A stretch of 64,000 bases of DNA, from assembly GCA_019685655.1 (NCBI GenBank), contig JABFQP010000004.1, forward strand, positions 124,001-188,000, in the 5' to 3' direction. Numbering within the stretch: the first letter of the stretch is position 1; every line of letters starts with the position of its first letter. A program made the position numbers and the translations under genes. Shown in pieces: positions 18,322-26,025 of this stretch. Source of the stretch: Candidatus Bathyarchaeota archaeon A05DMB-5. Lineage in GTDB: Archaea; Thermoproteota; Bathyarchaeia; Bathyarchaeales; Bathycorpusculaceae. A model generated the notes under the pieces. That model saw only the letters and a list, made by a program, of their open reading frames with translations. It ran no database searches and had not been told where the DNA came from.

Positions 18322-19707
18322 TCAAACGCGAATAAAACTCGAAGCAGGAAGAGCCTCTATTTTCATTCCTCTTTTTGCCACTTCGCCCAAGTTTTCCACA
18401 CATCCAATGCTTGCATCTATATTGTGATGTACTGGATGCGCCCACATAAACTCTGGCACAAGATTAAACTGCAAAGGAATTTCCATTGGTAATCCATACT
18501 TTTCTTTCAAATCTTTGATTAATGAGTCTCGGCTACACGCTAAGCGCACAGTAACGTAGCTTTTTACAAGCTGAGAAGCACCAAAAGCGCCTATTCCATG
18601 CCACAATGCCGCGTTTTCTGGTGAAGCCAAGATGTAAAGAAAGAACTGAGGCGAAGAAGGAGTTTCATTGAAATTGTAGTTAACAAGTTTTTCACCTTCA
18701 ACCGCGAAATGGTCATCTGCCACGGCGATACTGACGTCTTTGGGGTTGATTGCATTCGGATAAAGCGGAGTTGTTTCATAATCCACTTTAACATTTTTCA
18801 GTTTTGTTCCAGCAAAGTAGATTTTTCCTTTAGCTGCACGTTTGGAGCCGTATCCTTTAAGCGAATGCGGAATGGTCAACAGTGTTGTTCGACTCTTCAT
18901 GCTTCTGCCGATGCAGTTGTAAACGCGCTCAACAGTCTCATAGTCCTTATGCACTTCTCTTATAACATGATGCAACAATCCATCCGCCGCTTCTTTCTTC
19001 ATAACTGTAAGTGGCAACCGCATGGCTGGAAGCCTAAGGTCAATTCCAAAAGCTTCTGAGCAATGCTCAAGCTGCGTGTATTTTACTGCGTCAGCCATGT
19101 CCGTGTAACTGTCACTGCAGGTTTTGAGGCAATGGTCAATCAGTTCTATTTCTTTCTGGCAAATGAGCGAGCCAGCGTATTTTTGTGCGAATTTCTGGTC
19201 TATCTCTAACCCGCGAGTAGTAACGTTTGCTGCTGGAAAAGCGCTTTGTCCACTTTTAACTATTGACTCTTTGAGAGGATTCATTGAATATCTATCAGGT
19301 TCTATGTCATCTGTGTTTAGCAGAAAAGGAAAAATTAAGCCTTCAGCGGGTTTTTTCAGTCTTTCACAAATTGCAGTAACGTCCTTATCGTCTGGGTTGT
19401 GCAGTCCGCAAGTGTGAAAGTGATTTCCGCTGGCTTCAAGCAGTCGCGCAGCGATTAAGCCTTGAACTTCTTCGATGGTTAACTGTGGATTTGAGTATTC
19501 AACAGAAGTTCGAAGGAAAAAGTGCCAGCCTTCCACTGTAACATTGTTTCTTCGCTCATTCTGAAAGTAGAATAAGTTTACGTTTCTTTTTTTGCTTCCA
19601 TTCTCCCGTTCTTTAAAACTAATTAGTTCTTTAACTATGGTTTCGACGCAGCTCCATGAATTCTTAAGGAAGTCGGTAACCAGCAACTTTGCCATATCAA
19701 GTGACAA
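18322..19707 (-). CDS. Protein of unknown function, 461 residues
   Basis: I do not recognise a family. The protein is soluble-looking, with no signal peptide or membrane segment. It has scattered cysteines and histidines (FHTCGLHNP, DHCLKTC, LEHCSEAFGIDLRLPAM, EFMWAHPVHHNIDAS) without a clear metal motif. TTG 19707 is preferred because GAGGT lies 9 bases before it, inside the end of the GNAT gene; ATG 19695 is the alternative. It sits in a tight leftward row GNAT - unknown - MBL hydrolase with gaps of 6 and 17 bases, so the three probably act together. Confidence 0.8.
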   Translation of the reverse strand: MSLDMAKLLVTDFLKNSWSCVETIVKELISFKERENGSKKRNVNLFYFQNERRNNVTVEGWHFFLRTSVEYSNPQLTIEEVQGLIAARLLEASGNHFHTCGLHNPDDKDVTAICERLKKPAEGLIFPFLLNTDDIEPDRYSMNPLKESIVKSGQSAFPAANVTTRGLEIDQKFAQKYAGSLICQKEIELIDHCLKTCSDSYTDMADAVKYTQLEHCSEAFGIDLRLPAMRLPLTVMKKEAADGLLHHVIREVHKDYETVERVYNCIGRSMKSRTTLLTIPHSLKGYGSKRAAKGKIYFAGTKLKNVKVDYETTPLYPNAINPKDVSIAVADDHFAVEGEKLVNYNFNETPSSPQFFLYILASPENAALWHGIGAFGASQLVKSYVTVRLACSRDSLIKDLKEKYGLPMEIPLQFNLVPEFMWAHPVHHNIDASIGCVENLGEVAKRGMKIEALPASSFIRV

Positions 19708-19713
19708 GTAACA

Positions 19714-20553
19714 TCAACCTCGCTCCAGAGACTCTGCCAAGTAGAAGCAGTCTTTAGCATTGAAGGGTTTTAAAAACATTCTTGCCACACGAAACCGCTC
19801 TGTGAACCCGGAGTGCATAAGAAAATTGATTATTGCTGACTCTTTTTTGGGCAAGCACAAAGAAACTTCAGAGCCAGCGAGTTTGTTAAGGATGGCTTTC
19901 AAAAGGTCAATCGCCACAACCTCTCGCTCTCTTAAACACATTAACGGTCCTATTTCAGCTATTCCATCGTAAACTTTCGCCACGGCATATCCAACTATAC
20001 ACTCACCTTCAACTGACAAATAACATGGATTACTGGAATTACGCAAAATCGCATGGAGCAATTTTTTTCGAGAAGCACCAAACCAGTAAGAATCATAATC
20101 GACGATTCTTTGAAAATCTTCTTCTTCCGCCACTCTCAAACCAGACTCAACCGACGCTGTAAAGGCTTTTCCTTCGAGAACAATGAAGTCTGAATCGTAT
20201 TTGAAACCGAGTTTCTCGTAGAAGGGTATTGTGTCGGCATACGCGTATAAACCAACATTGTTTATATTCCTGCTTGAAAGATATTCAATTACGCTTTTAA
20301 CAAGTAGCGCACCTGCGCCTTTCCTTCGATATTTTTCTTCCACTATTAGGTTTCCAAGCCAGCCAAGCTTGTCAAAGCCTATCGACGTGACAATTCCTAT
20401 TCTCTTTGAATCGTCAAACAGTACAAAGCAGCCTTCCGGCTCTAAAACTGTCATAAATTTGAAGTCTTCTTCTACAAAATTCCAGCCTTGCGTGTCTGTA
20501 ATGCGAACAGCAAATTCGAAATCTTCCGGCGTCATTTTCTTAACGCGTAACAT
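19714..20553 (-). CDS. GNAT-family N-acetyltransferase with tandem domains
   Basis: About 279 residues. The first GNAT domain has the acetyl-CoA loop in LGNLIVEEKYRRKGAGALLV (Q/RxxGxG/A) and the typical IPFYEKLGFKYDSDF end. The C-terminal half resembles the second domain of two-domain GNATs (FAREDFQ-like start REEEDFQRIV, then CLSVEGECIVGYAVAK, IINFLMHSGF). ATG 20553 is chosen because AGGG lies 5-6 bases before it; GTG 20571 is the alternative. The substrate is unknown. First gene of a leftward three-gene row. Confidence 0.85.
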   Translation of the reverse strand: MLRVKKMTPEDFEFAVRITDTQGWNFVEEDFKFMTVLEPEGCFVLFDDSKRIGIVTSIGFDKLGWLGNLIVEEKYRRKGAGALLVKSVIEYLSSRNINNVGLYAYADTIPFYEKLGFKYDSDFIVLEGKAFTASVESGLRVAEEEDFQRIVDYDSYWFGASRKKLLHAILRNSSNPCYLSVEGECIVGYAVAKVYDGIAEIGPLMCLREREVVAIDLLKAILNKLAGSEVSLCLPKKESAIINFLMHSGFTERFRVARMFLKPFNAKDCFYLAESLERG

Positions 20554-20655
20554 GCAAACCCTTTTTTCCACGTGTCTGTTAAAGGATGCTTCAGATAAAA
20601 AGTATTATACTGGAATAAATTTTACTAAATGCACACATAATAAACTGATTAGACA

Positions 20656-21180
20656 TTGAAATGGTGGGCGCCGACAAACTTGCAGTTGAAGGTTAAGATA
20701 CGCCGCAAAGCCAAAATAACAACGCACCCATTCACCGACTACTTCAAAGGCTTCGAGAAAGTGGAAGCAGTGAGACGAATATTTGGAGAAAAAACCGAAG
20801 AAGTGCTACGCAACTTAAGGATAGAATTTGTTGGAAGAAGAGGATACATGGGCGTCAGCGACGAGGATGGACACCTCTTCGTAAGCGCACATTACCTTAA
20901 CAAGGGCGACTTAATCGACATTTACTTAGACATAATCCACGAGTTAGTGCACGTGAAACAGTTCATGGAGGGAAAAGAGCTTTTCGACAACCACTACAGT
21001 TACGTGGACAGACCAACCGAGATTGAGGCTTACGCAGTAGCGGTTGAAGAAGCGCGCAGACTTGGATTAAGCGACGAAAGAATTCTGCAATATTTGAAAA
21101 CTGAATGGATGAGCGAAGAAGAACTAGAGAAACTTGCCAAAACCCTAAATGTCAAATTCACAAAGAAGACAGAAAAATAA
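20656..21180 (+). CDS. Small protein with an HExxH metallopeptidase-like motif
   Basis: Up to 174 residues. The central stretch IYLDIIHELVHVKQFMEGK carries HELVH (HExxH), and a downstream glutamate-rich helix (RPTEIEAYAVAVEEARRLG) is where zincins of this kind place their third ligand. It has no signal or membrane segment. The start is uncertain: TTG 20656 or the downstream TTG codons at 20680 and 20686; no ATG fits the frame. Peptidase activity is inferred from the motif only. Confidence 0.7.
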   Translation: MKWWAPTNLQLKVKIRRKAKITTHPFTDYFKGFEKVEAVRRIFGEKTEEVLRNLRIEFVGRRGYMGVSDEDGHLFVSAHYLNKGDLIDIYLDIIHELVHVKQFMEGKELFDNHYSYVDRPTEIEAYAVAVEEARRLGLSDERILQYLKTEWMSEEELEKLAKTLNVKFTKKTEK

Positions 21181-21186
21181 ATTCGT

Positions 21187-21699
21187 TCAAATACAAAGCG
21201 AAAGAACAACACAGACAATGTCTTGTGCAGACGCCTCAATTTCCGGAGTTAATCCTTCTCCAAAATCAGTTTTTTTAGGCTCTATTAAGAGAAGAGCAAT
21301 TTTTGCTTTTGCTGTCTTAGCAAGATATTCGCAGAAAATTCGCAGCGGAAGCATATGTGTCGTGTACGCAGGAAAATTTTTTAACTGTTCTGGATTTATG
21401 AGTTGTGATTCGCCGGGTTTTAAGCCTAAAACCGCTGCGTCAATTAATAGAACATGTGAGGGGTTAAAATCTACTATTTGCTGAAGAAAATTCTCCGGAA
21501 CAGTTTCACACTCAATCAAAAGAACGTTATCTGAAACTTTTCCACGCAACTCTTGAACAATCTTAACTCCAACGTAGTCGTCCATGCGGATTGGGTTTCC
21601 AATTCCCGCTACAACGATTTTCTTGGCGTCGGAAAGCCATTTCTTTAACTCTTTTTTGATGTCATAGCTTCTTTTTGACAAGAGAAACCGCCAACACAA
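21187..21699 (-). CDS. hycI: [NiFe]-hydrogenase maturation protease (HycI/HyaD family)
   Basis: Up to 170 residues. It clips the C-terminal tail of the hydrogenase large subunit after nickel insertion. Family motifs: VVAGIGNPIRMDDYVGVKIV with the metal-binding aspartate, IECETVPENF, and LLIDAAVLGLKPGE. It lies 31 bases downstream of the cluster 1 large subunit on the same strand. It is the only such protease in the window, so it may also process the cluster 2 enzyme, whose C-terminal tail is of the same length. Start TTG 21699 is tentative; TTG 21681 is the alternative. Confidence 0.9.
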   Translation of the reverse strand: MCWRFLLSKRSYDIKKELKKWLSDAKKIVVAGIGNPIRMDDYVGVKIVQELRGKVSDNVLLIECETVPENFLQQIVDFNPSHVLLIDAAVLGLKPGESQLINPEQLKNFPAYTTHMLPLRIFCEYLAKTAKAKIALLLIEPKKTDFGEGLTPEIEASAQDIVCVVLSLCI

Positions 21700-21730
21700 C
21701 CTAAGGAGAACGTAAAAGGAAGAAAAAGGT

Positions 21731-23185
21731 TTACCGCTGCACCGTTCGGAGCAGCTTCTTTTCGTTATCGTAGATTTCTATTGTCATCGGCATTTGTCCT
21801 ACAGCAAAGTGTGTGGCGCATCCAAAACACGGGTCGTAAGCTCTGAAAGCCATTTCAACCATGTTAAGCACGCCCTGGTCAACCTTGTCACCTTGAATCA
21901 AGCCTTTGGCTGCGTCGCGGATTGACATGTTTATTGCGGGAGCGTTGTTGGTTGTTGCGACAATGAGGTTCACGTCTTTAATCAAAGCATCCTTGTCCAA
22001 CATATAGTGGTGAATCAGCGTGCCTCTCGCAGCCTCAACTATTCCCACACCTTCACCCGGCTCACTTGGTTTGTTGCGCACTTCTTTGCTTGTTATTTCT
22101 GGGTCTCTGCTCAGCTCCAAAGCGTGTTCGGCAGCGTATAGAAGCTCAATTAATCGTGCCCAGTGAAAAGCCAAGGTTGAGTGAATTGGTTTTCCACCGA
22201 GAGTTTCGTACATGACTTTATACTCTTCTTGTGCAAGTGGTGTAGCCATGCCTTCAGAAGCGTTGAGTCGCCCAAGTGGTCCAACACGGTAAACGCCACT
22301 GTCTGCGCCGTCCACGTAGCCTTTCCAGCCGACCTTCTTCAAGTATGGAAATTTCACGTAGGTCCATTCTTCTACACGTTCAGAGATGTGGTTTAAGTAA
22401 TCCTTTGGTTCAAATTTGACGAATTCTTTGCCAGCAGGGTCGACAACGCGGACTTTTCCGTCGTAAAAGTTGACTTTGTTGTTATCGTCCACTGTGCCCA
22501 TGTAATAAGTTTTCAATGTGTAAGCGTCGCTTTTAATCAAGTCCACATATTTGCTGTTTCCCAGGACAATGTCGTGAAACAGTTTCAATGAGAACTGAGC
22601 AAACTTTACAGAGGATTCAGCCATTTTTTCGATTTCTTGCCTTTCCTCTTCTTTCAAAGGTTTGGACATTCCACCAGGCAATCCGCAGACTGGATGCGTG
22701 GCTTTTCCACCGATTAACTCAGTTATTCTTTGCCCATAAGCCCTATGCTTAATGACTTCTTTGCCGATTTCTAATCCAGCCTTCTCAATCACGCCTATGA
22801 CGTTTCTCTTTTCTGGCGGAGCGTCTGGACCAACAACAAAGTCTGGTCCGCCGAGATAGTAGAAGTGCAGTGTGTGGTCGTAAATGAAGTAGCCACAGTA
22901 CATGAGTTCTCGGAGCTTTTTAGCTGCAGATGGCGGCTCAACATTAAACGCGGCGTCCAAAGCTTTTGTTCCAGCCATGTGATGTGCAACTGGACATACG
23001 CCACAGATTCTGCTTGTCAAAAGTGGCATGTCCTCAGCTTTTCTTCCCACACAGAATCTTTCAAAGCCTCGAAGTTCTGGAACTTGCAAATAAGCGTTTT
23101 CCACGTCGCCCTTGTCATTTAGGAATATGGATATCTTTCCGTGACCTTCAAGCCGAGTTATTGGGTCTATTAGTATCTTCTTCAT
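21731..23185 (-). CDS. mvhA: F420-non-reducing-type [NiFe]-hydrogenase large subunit, copy 1
   Basis: 484-residue MvhA/group 3c-like catalytic subunit. Nickel ligands are RICGVCPVAHH (C61, C64) and DPCFGCATHF (C453, C456) near the end; about 25 residues follow the histidine, the tail normally removed by the maturation protease. It starts with the typical KKILIDPITRLEGHGKI. It overlaps the small-subunit gene by 4 bases (ATGA). It oxidises or makes H2 and passes electrons through MvhG and MvhD to HdrA. It is a close paralogue of the large subunit at 38600-40057, the two aligning without large gaps. Confidence 0.95.
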   Translation of the reverse strand: MKKILIDPITRLEGHGKISIFLNDKGDVENAYLQVPELRGFERFCVGRKAEDMPLLTSRICGVCPVAHHMAGTKALDAAFNVEPPSAAKKLRELMYCGYFIYDHTLHFYYLGGPDFVVGPDAPPEKRNVIGVIEKAGLEIGKEVIKHRAYGQRITELIGGKATHPVCGLPGGMSKPLKEEERQEIEKMAESSVKFAQFSLKLFHDIVLGNSKYVDLIKSDAYTLKTYYMGTVDDNNKVNFYDGKVRVVDPAGKEFVKFEPKDYLNHISERVEEWTYVKFPYLKKVGWKGYVDGADSGVYRVGPLGRLNASEGMATPLAQEEYKVMYETLGGKPIHSTLAFHWARLIELLYAAEHALELSRDPEITSKEVRNKPSEPGEGVGIVEAARGTLIHHYMLDKDALIKDVNLIVATTNNAPAINMSIRDAAKGLIQGDKVDQGVLNMVEMAFRAYDPCFGCATHFAVGQMPMTIEIYDNEKKLLRTVQR

Positions 23186-24165
23186 TCTTTCATCACCTTC
23201 CTCTTCAAAATGGACGCTGGCAAAGCGTACATGTAGAACGACCCAATTGGGTCTTTAACTTGACTCATGAGCTTTTCAACATCCTCTTCCGTGTACTTTT
23301 CCTTCTCTTCTTCCAACCCGAGAATTGAAGCTAAAGCACTGATCATAGCTGCGCCTTGCTCGGGCGTGTTGGGACATGGACCGCCACAGCCAGTACATGG
23401 CATGTCAGCTTTTAAGCATCTGGCGCCGCATCCGCCTCTGGTCGCGGGTCCCATGCAGATTATTCCTTGTTCAAGCAAGCAACGCTCGGGCTCTGGAGTT
23501 TTTTCGTAAACGCGGTATATCTTGGAGATTTTCTTGTTCTCCTTCTTTCTTGGGCATTCATCACAGACTGATTTTAATGGCGCAAGCACAGAGCCTTTAG
23601 GCGGTAACTCGCCTTTGGCTATGGCTTCAACCGCGAATAATGTGCGTTCGACTGCTGGTGGACAGCCTGGAACGTAATAGTCAACGTCAACGACTTGGTC
23701 TAAGGTTCTGACTGTATCGTAAAATTCTGGAATGTCAACTTCTCCCTCTTTAACATGCACTGTGGGTTTTGGTGTTTTGTTTTCTGAGTTCGCCGTAGAG
23801 AAAGTCTTGAAATAGACTTTTTCGAAGATTTCCTTTTTGTTAGCTAAGTTTGCTAGTCCAGGAACTCCGCCGAGGTGGGCGCATGCTCCGTAGGCGATTA
23901 GGATTTTTGATTTTTGCCGCAAAAGCTTGGCGAGGTGTTCTTGTTCTGAGTTGCGTATTCCACCGTTGAAGAAGCAGACGTCGATGTTTTTGTCTGGCAT
24001 GGCTTCTACGTCTTTGTATTTTATGTCCATGGCTACTGGCCAGAAAACGATGTCAGCAATTTGTATAACGTCGAGGATTTTCTCGTTTATGTCCAAAACA
24101 GCGATTTCACAGCCTCCACAACTAGCAGCCCAATAAAAGGCTAGTTTCAACTTGTTTTTTGCCAT
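23182..24165 (-). CDS. mvhG: [NiFe]-hydrogenase small subunit, copy 1
   Basis: 327-residue iron-sulfur subunit. It has the proximal cluster motif YWAASCGGCEIAVLDINEK at the start and further cysteines in PGCPPAV, CDECPRKK and CGARCLKADMPCTGCGGPCPNTP. ATG 24165 is preceded by GGTGGGG at 6 bases, which decides against the in-frame start at 24177 that would overlap hdrB. Bases 23963-24081 are identical to the paralogue at 40796-40914, synonymous positions included, although the rest of the gene has diverged. Confidence 0.95.
   Translation of the reverse strand: MAKNKLKLAFYWAASCGGCEIAVLDINEKILDVIQIADIVFWPVAMDIKYKDVEAMPDKNIDVCFFNGGIRNSEQEHLAKLLRQKSKILIAYGACAHLGGVPGLANLANKKEIFEKVYFKTFSTANSENKTPKPTVHVKEGEVDIPEFYDTVRTLDQVVDVDYYVPGCPPAVERTLFAVEAIAKGELPPKGSVLAPLKSVCDECPRKKENKKISKIYRVYEKTPEPERCLLEQGIICMGPATRGGCGARCLKADMPCTGCGGPCPNTPEQGAAMISALASILGLEEEKEKYTEEDVEKLMSQVKDPIGSFYMYALPASILKRKVMKE
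23963..24081 (-). repeat. 119-bp tract identical to 40796-40914 (within mvhG copies)
   Basis: Base-by-base reading shows no mismatch between 23963-24081 and 40796-40914. The difference resumes immediately on both sides (A/G before, C/T after). It codes for the stretch from VIQIADIVFWP to KNIDVCFFNG. The identity includes third codon positions, which points to recent gene conversion between the two hydrogenase operons, not to protein-level constraint. Confidence 0.9.
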
Positions 24166-24166
24166 T

Positions 24167-25057
24167 TTATTCCCCACCTTCAGTAATATGCTTTAATATT
24201 TTAGAAGCGTCAACTCTAAGCTCGTTAAATGCAAGCTCTTCAGGCGACATGCCCATAGCTAAACCGAGCAATTGTGGATAATGCAGAACTGGAATGCCGT
24301 AAGTTTCGTTAAACATTTTTTCTATGCGCAACTCGTTAGTGTCGTACATTATGTGACAGAATGGACAAATTGTTATCAAAGCTTCTGCGCTGACTTGTTT
24401 AACATGGTTTAGTTTATCTCTTGCAAGTTGTAAGGCGACTTTGTCGCTTACGCCGACGCTTGGTGCTCCACAACATTCAGTCTCATCCATGTAATCTAAA
24501 CATGTTGCGCCTGTCGCTTCAATAAGCATCTTGAGCGTTTGGGGGTCTTCTGGGTCGTCGAATCCTATGTATTCTTTTGGTCGTAGTATGTGGCAACCGT
24601 TATGTTCCGCCACTTTAAGCATTGTGAGCGGTTTAACAACGGAATCTTTTATCTTTTCTAAGCCCACATCTTCCTTTAGAACTTGCATTATGTGCTTCGC
24701 GTTGACTGCTCCCTTAAACTCTAAGCCTGATTCTTTCAAATGCTTGTTTATTTCTTCCCGCAAGGCTTTGTCTTCTTTAAGCATCTTGTTAACTTTCTTC
24801 AAAGTTCCAGCGCAGCCGGGACACAGAGTGATAATGTCCAGTCCCTTTTGTTCAGCCAAAGCCAAATTTCTAGCTGCAAGAATTAGCATCATTTCGTGGC
24901 TGACTGGATCAAGCGGAAGACCGCAACAGTTGAATTCAGGCATTTCAACAAGCTCAACGTCTAGTTTCTGGAGAACCTTTCTCGCAGATATTTCATAAGC
25001 TGAAACACGGTATGGAATCGCGCATCCAAGGAAAATGAGATACTGATTCCTAGCCAT
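24167..25057 (-). CDS. hdrB: Heterodisulfide reductase subunit B-like, copy 1
   Basis: 296-residue protein with two CCG domains, the site of disulfide reduction on non-cubane [4Fe-4S] clusters in HdrB. First domain: FLGCAIPYR ... FNCCGLPLDP ... LCPGC; second: HNGCHILRP ... TECCGAPSVG ... CPFC. All ligand cysteines are kept. It lies 1 base upstream of mvhG and 3 bases after hdrC. The natural disulfide is unknown because CoM/CoB biosynthesis genes are not in the window. Confidence 0.95.
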   Translation of the reverse strand: MARNQYLIFLGCAIPYRVSAYEISARKVLQKLDVELVEMPEFNCCGLPLDPVSHEMMLILAARNLALAEQKGLDIITLCPGCAGTLKKVNKMLKEDKALREEINKHLKESGLEFKGAVNAKHIMQVLKEDVGLEKIKDSVVKPLTMLKVAEHNGCHILRPKEYIGFDDPEDPQTLKMLIEATGATCLDYMDETECCGAPSVGVSDKVALQLARDKLNHVKQVSAEALITICPFCHIMYDTNELRIEKMFNETYGIPVLHYPQLLGLAMGMSPEELAFNELRVDASKILKHITEGGE

Positions 25058-25060
25058 TTT

Positions 25061-25588
25061 CTACTCACCCTTCTTTTCAAGATGCTTTAGAAAGCTCACT
25101 CCATGAAGCGCTTTCTTTATACCTTCAGAATTGCCCCTTGGCAGTGGCGGCAACCCAAAAGTTTCTCGCTTCTTTATTCTCAAATCTGGAATTTTGTAAG
25201 CGTAGCCCGACTCAAGAATGCTCATAGCTTGCTCTTTAAACACTTGAGGCACTATGCCTTTTTCTGCGGCTAAATTGCGCAGTACGCGGATTACACTGGC
25301 TACTTCAACATCTTGCGGACAACGGTCTGTACACGTGAAACATGCTGCGCACAACCATAATGTGTCGCTGTTTAGCACGCGGTCTTTAAGTCCAAGCTGT
25401 GCCATGCGAATTATTTGTCTAGGGCGATATGTTTCGCTGAACTTTGCGACTGGGCAGTCAGATGTGCATGTTCCACACTGGAAACAGCGCATCAGTTTTT
25501 CTCCGCCGTGCATTTTTGCAATTTCATATTTGAATTTAGGATCCATTTCCGACGCTTTTATCGGCTCTTTCTCTTCAACTTCAGCCAT
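25061..25588 (-). CDS. hdrC: Heterodisulfide reductase subunit C-like, copy 1
   Basis: 175-residue iron-sulfur protein with two classic cluster motifs, CFQCGTCTSDCPVAKF and CAACFTCTDRCPQDVE. It links HdrA to the catalytic HdrB. ATG 25588 overlaps the stop of mvhD (TAATG). The length is typical of HdrC. Confidence 0.95.
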   Translation of the reverse strand: MAEVEEKEPIKASEMDPKFKYEIAKMHGGEKLMRCFQCGTCTSDCPVAKFSETYRPRQIIRMAQLGLKDRVLNSDTLWLCAACFTCTDRCPQDVEVASVIRVLRNLAAEKGIVPQVFKEQAMSILESGYAYKIPDLRIKKRETFGLPPLPRGNSEGIKKALHGVSFLKHLEKKGE

Positions 25589-26025
25589 TAAGCATTAACC
25601 TCCGCGTTTTTTAATGGGCTTGGTCCAAGCTTTTTTATTTGTTCAACCATGTCCCGCACGATTGCCGCGAACCTGTCACCTTCGCTGGCTGAAACCCACT
25701 CCAACCGTAAGCGTTCAGGTTCGATTCCGAAATCTTGAAGAACTTTCTTTAAAAGAGTTACCCTTCTTTGCGCTTTGAAGTTTCCACTAATGTAGTGGCA
25801 ATCTGAAGGCAGATGGCATCCGGCTACGAGCACGCCGTCTGCACCGTTTTTGAAGGCTTCGAGAATAAAGGTTGGGTCGATTCGGCCGCTGCACATGACG
25901 CGTATGATTCTTATATTTGGTGGATACTGAATTCGGCTTACTCCGGCCAAGTCTGCACCTGCATAGCTGCACCAGTTGCAGAGGAAACCTATAATTTTTG
26001 GTTCAAACCCGCTTTTCTCGGTCAT
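25588..26025 (-). CDS. mvhD: MvhD-like [2Fe-2S] electron-transfer subunit
   Basis: 145-residue delta subunit connecting hydrogenase to HdrA. Ligand pattern is intact: LCNWCSYAG (CxxC), [10 protein letters not shown] and [14 protein letters not shown]. It overlaps hdrA by 4 bases (ATGA) and hdrC by 1 base, so the electron path MvhAG - MvhD - HdrA - HdrBC is encoded in one coupled operon. A second MvhD lies at the promoter-proximal side of hdrA as a winged-helix fusion. Confidence 0.94.
   Translation of the reverse strand: MTEKSGFEPKIIGFLCNWCSYAGADLAGVSRIQYPPNIRIIRVMCSGRIDPTFILEAFKNGADGVLVAGCHLPSDCHYISGNFKAQRRVTLLKKVLQDFGIEPERLRLEWVSASEGDRFAAIVRDMVEQIKKLGPSPLKNAEVNA

Noticed and set aside
25725-25745. 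T-loop-like string GGTTCGATTCC
   Set aside because: It lies inside mvhD and is explained by coding; no acceptor or anticodon stems could be paired around it.
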